From Hoplostethus atlanticus (Eukaryota > Chordata > Actinopteri > Trachichthyiformes > Trachichthyidae): a DNA stretch of 64,000 nt. This document shows positions 62,023 to 64,000 of the stretch, in pieces; the stretch's first letter is position 1; the number at the start of each line of letters is the position of its first letter. The notes beneath the pieces are model-generated. The model was not told the DNA's origin. It did not search any database and was given only the letters and a program-made list of their open reading frames with translations. Position numbers and translations under genes: made by a program. Location: positions 11,527,001 through 11,591,000 of the forward strand of contig JAXDDX010000003.1 of NCBI GenBank assembly GCA_034670405.1, read 5' to 3'.

Positions 62023-64000
62023 ACTACATGGAAGTGTGTATAATGTATGTGATACTACTTGGGACAGTGAACATATATAATTCCCAAGTAGTGAGGTCAT
62101 CACAATAACAAGTGAACATGAAAGTGACCATGACTGACAAGACTTCTGCACTAAATCTCCAATAGAAGACTTTCACAACCAGGTATCTGAGACAACTGAA
62201 ATATTCTCTATGTGGTCCCTGAATTAATTTATTGCAGGTCTTATACTCCCATTGATCAATGGAAACAATCTCGAAGTTGCAGTGAGAATTTTGCCATAAA
62301 ACAAACAGTACTGTAACTTATCAAATTATTAATACTAAGTCAAGTGCACTAACATTTTCAGGTGCTCAGGGGGGTAGCATAGAGCAACAGTAAACATGCA
62401 CGCACGCCCAATTTCAACAACATTTAACATCAACATCATTCAACATCCTAAGCACCTAAAAATTCTAGCAATTCAGATCAAGGTACACATCAAACCATAA
62501 CATATCAAACCTACAAATGAAATACTGTAAAATGAGATTGTATGGATTTAGGTGAAGCTATATGAGTAAACAATGTGCATGAATGTAAACTGTTGGAACA
62601 GGTCCAGATTAAAAAGCAGATCCATCCATGACATGACTGAAGTGTTTTGAGGTGCAGGTCGCACTGAACATGATGACCTGCCTGTATAATATAGCTGTCA
62701 ACATCTCGGGTCAATTACATGTTAATCCAGTGGATTATCATGTCTCTCTTTTGGCATCAATGATCCAAATGACGCCTATCCGTTATGAGTAAGAGGTTCT
62801 GGTGGCCCAGATTCAGACCCTAAACCACACCATTATCACCATCCTCCCACTATGCAGCCATAGAGTTCTATATTTCTACTAAAGATATAATATATCATTG
62901 TACTGCATGGACATTTGATGTTGTCCCTATCTCTCATTTTTATTAATTTCTAAACAAACTACCCCTGATTGTCTGTGAATGTTCTTTTAAGAGTCCTTGG
63001 TGCTCTTATGTCTGCTTGTAAACAATTCTGGTACGGTTTGCTGCAAAATGCCCTACAGAAATGGGTTCTGTTGTATGTGATAGTAACTGCATTAAAGATG
63101 TAGTGGATTTGTGCCCCTTTGTTATATGTTGTGTATGCTGAACATTGTGACTTTTATTTGGTTCATTCTGGTGGAGTGTAGATAGATATATTATCTATTG
63201 TGATTGTGAGCCCAGTGTTGTTGTGTGGCACAGTCACTTTTATGGTCTTTGACTTTGATGCTTACCTGCATGGCCTTGCTTAAATCAGACACTTCTGCAC
63301 ATTTTGTGCTTCTTTGTGGGTATCAGAGTTTGAATTTTGCCATCTATTAAAATGAATGAATACTCATTTCACTTTATGGTACACATGCTACTCCTGTGAT
63401 CAGTTAAAAAAAACCAAAGAATCCCAAAGTGAAAGTTTCAAAAGGAAAATTGTTGACAACATGTGTCGGTATGTATGTTCCCAAAGAGATATATTGCAAA
63501 ATGTGTTTATGTGATGTTTAACGCCTCCACATTTAAATAAAACAAATACTGCTCTCCATCGCAGTTCACTTTTAGTTTGTAATGTTCACAAGACTTGGGG
63601 AGATTGGCCGTTGTTTACACAAAATGGAAGCAGAACCAAGACAAGATAAGCAGAAGCAAGACCAGTGGGTTTAGATAACCCAGTTTTTGCCTGGTCTGTC
63701 CAAATGTATCTTGACTACAGAGGAACAAAAGATTGATGTTGTCGATAAAGAGGTGACTGAAAGTGAAATTTGGTGTGCTTTGGTATCACTATACAGTAGA
63801 TCAAGAACTCCCACGAACATGCCGTTCTCATTTCTAAAATTGGAGGTTGTTTTTTTCATATTGAACTTGTAAGTAAAATATACTTTGGGGACATTTGATG
63901 AAATATACAGTAATGAAAAGGCTTAATATTGCAAAATGTATTGTGAAATGTGCAGCAGTGGCATTGCAATCAAACATGTGACTGAGAGGAGTGGAAGATT
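62023..64000 (+). other. ptgir: Probable ptgir 3' UTR and downstream DNA
   Basis: AATAAA at 63536-63541, about 1.5 kb past the stop, is the best polyadenylation signal. ATTAAA variants lie near 63092 and 63346. No further gene is recognised up to the window end. An open frame near 63687-63872 has no known motif. Confidence 0.5.

Overview
The window is teleost fish DNA. The evidence is spliced vertebrate genes with long introns, a chromodomain Ty3/gypsy element of the sushi-ichi kind, L2-type LINE tails, Tc1-like and hAT relics, a piggyBac-type MITE and very dense (CA)n/(GT)n microsatellites. The sequence alone does not identify the species.

Two host genes are clearly present, both on the + strand. 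The first is a complete calmodulin gene with six coding exons between 18030 and 30718. It encodes the invariant 149-codon vertebrate calmodulin, and exon 1 contributes only the ATG. The second is a complete prostacyclin receptor gene, ptgir. Its large coding exon is at 44687-45508 and its last exon at 61729-62022, separated by a 16.2 kb intron that interrupts the coding sequence after TM6. Together they give a 371-residue receptor. Human CALM3 and PTGIR are neighbours on 19q13.3, so the pairing points to calm3, although calmodulin protein sequence cannot separate the paralogues.

Upstream of calm3, at 10673-11234, lies the second exon of a two-pore-domain potassium channel of the THIK type (KCNK12/KCNK13-like). 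It carries two in-frame stops and a damaged second pore filter. Human KCNK13 lies near CALM1 and KCNK12 near CALM2, so this looks like the decayed third member of an ancient kcnk-calm pairing, next to calm3.

Layout: 1-2735 holds interspersed repeats and a recent tandem duplication of about 0.57 kb. 2736-8100 is a young, nearly whole Ty3/gypsy fossil. 8106-17680 is repeat-rich and includes a solo LTR, the kcnk relic, hAT relics and LINE fragments. 17680-32500 is calm3. 32500-43600 is intergenic, with L2-type LINE copies and microsatellites. 43600-64000 is ptgir, with a 20-copy minisatellite just before the coding exon, a Tc1 relic, a SINE and a piggyBac-type MITE in its long intron, and a 3' UTR of probably about 1.5 kb.

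The two intact genes are linked by history, not by a shared pathway. Calmodulin is the universal calcium sensor. PTGIR is a class A GPCR for prostacyclin that raises cAMP through Gs. I found no RNA gene, CRISPR array or operon-like system.
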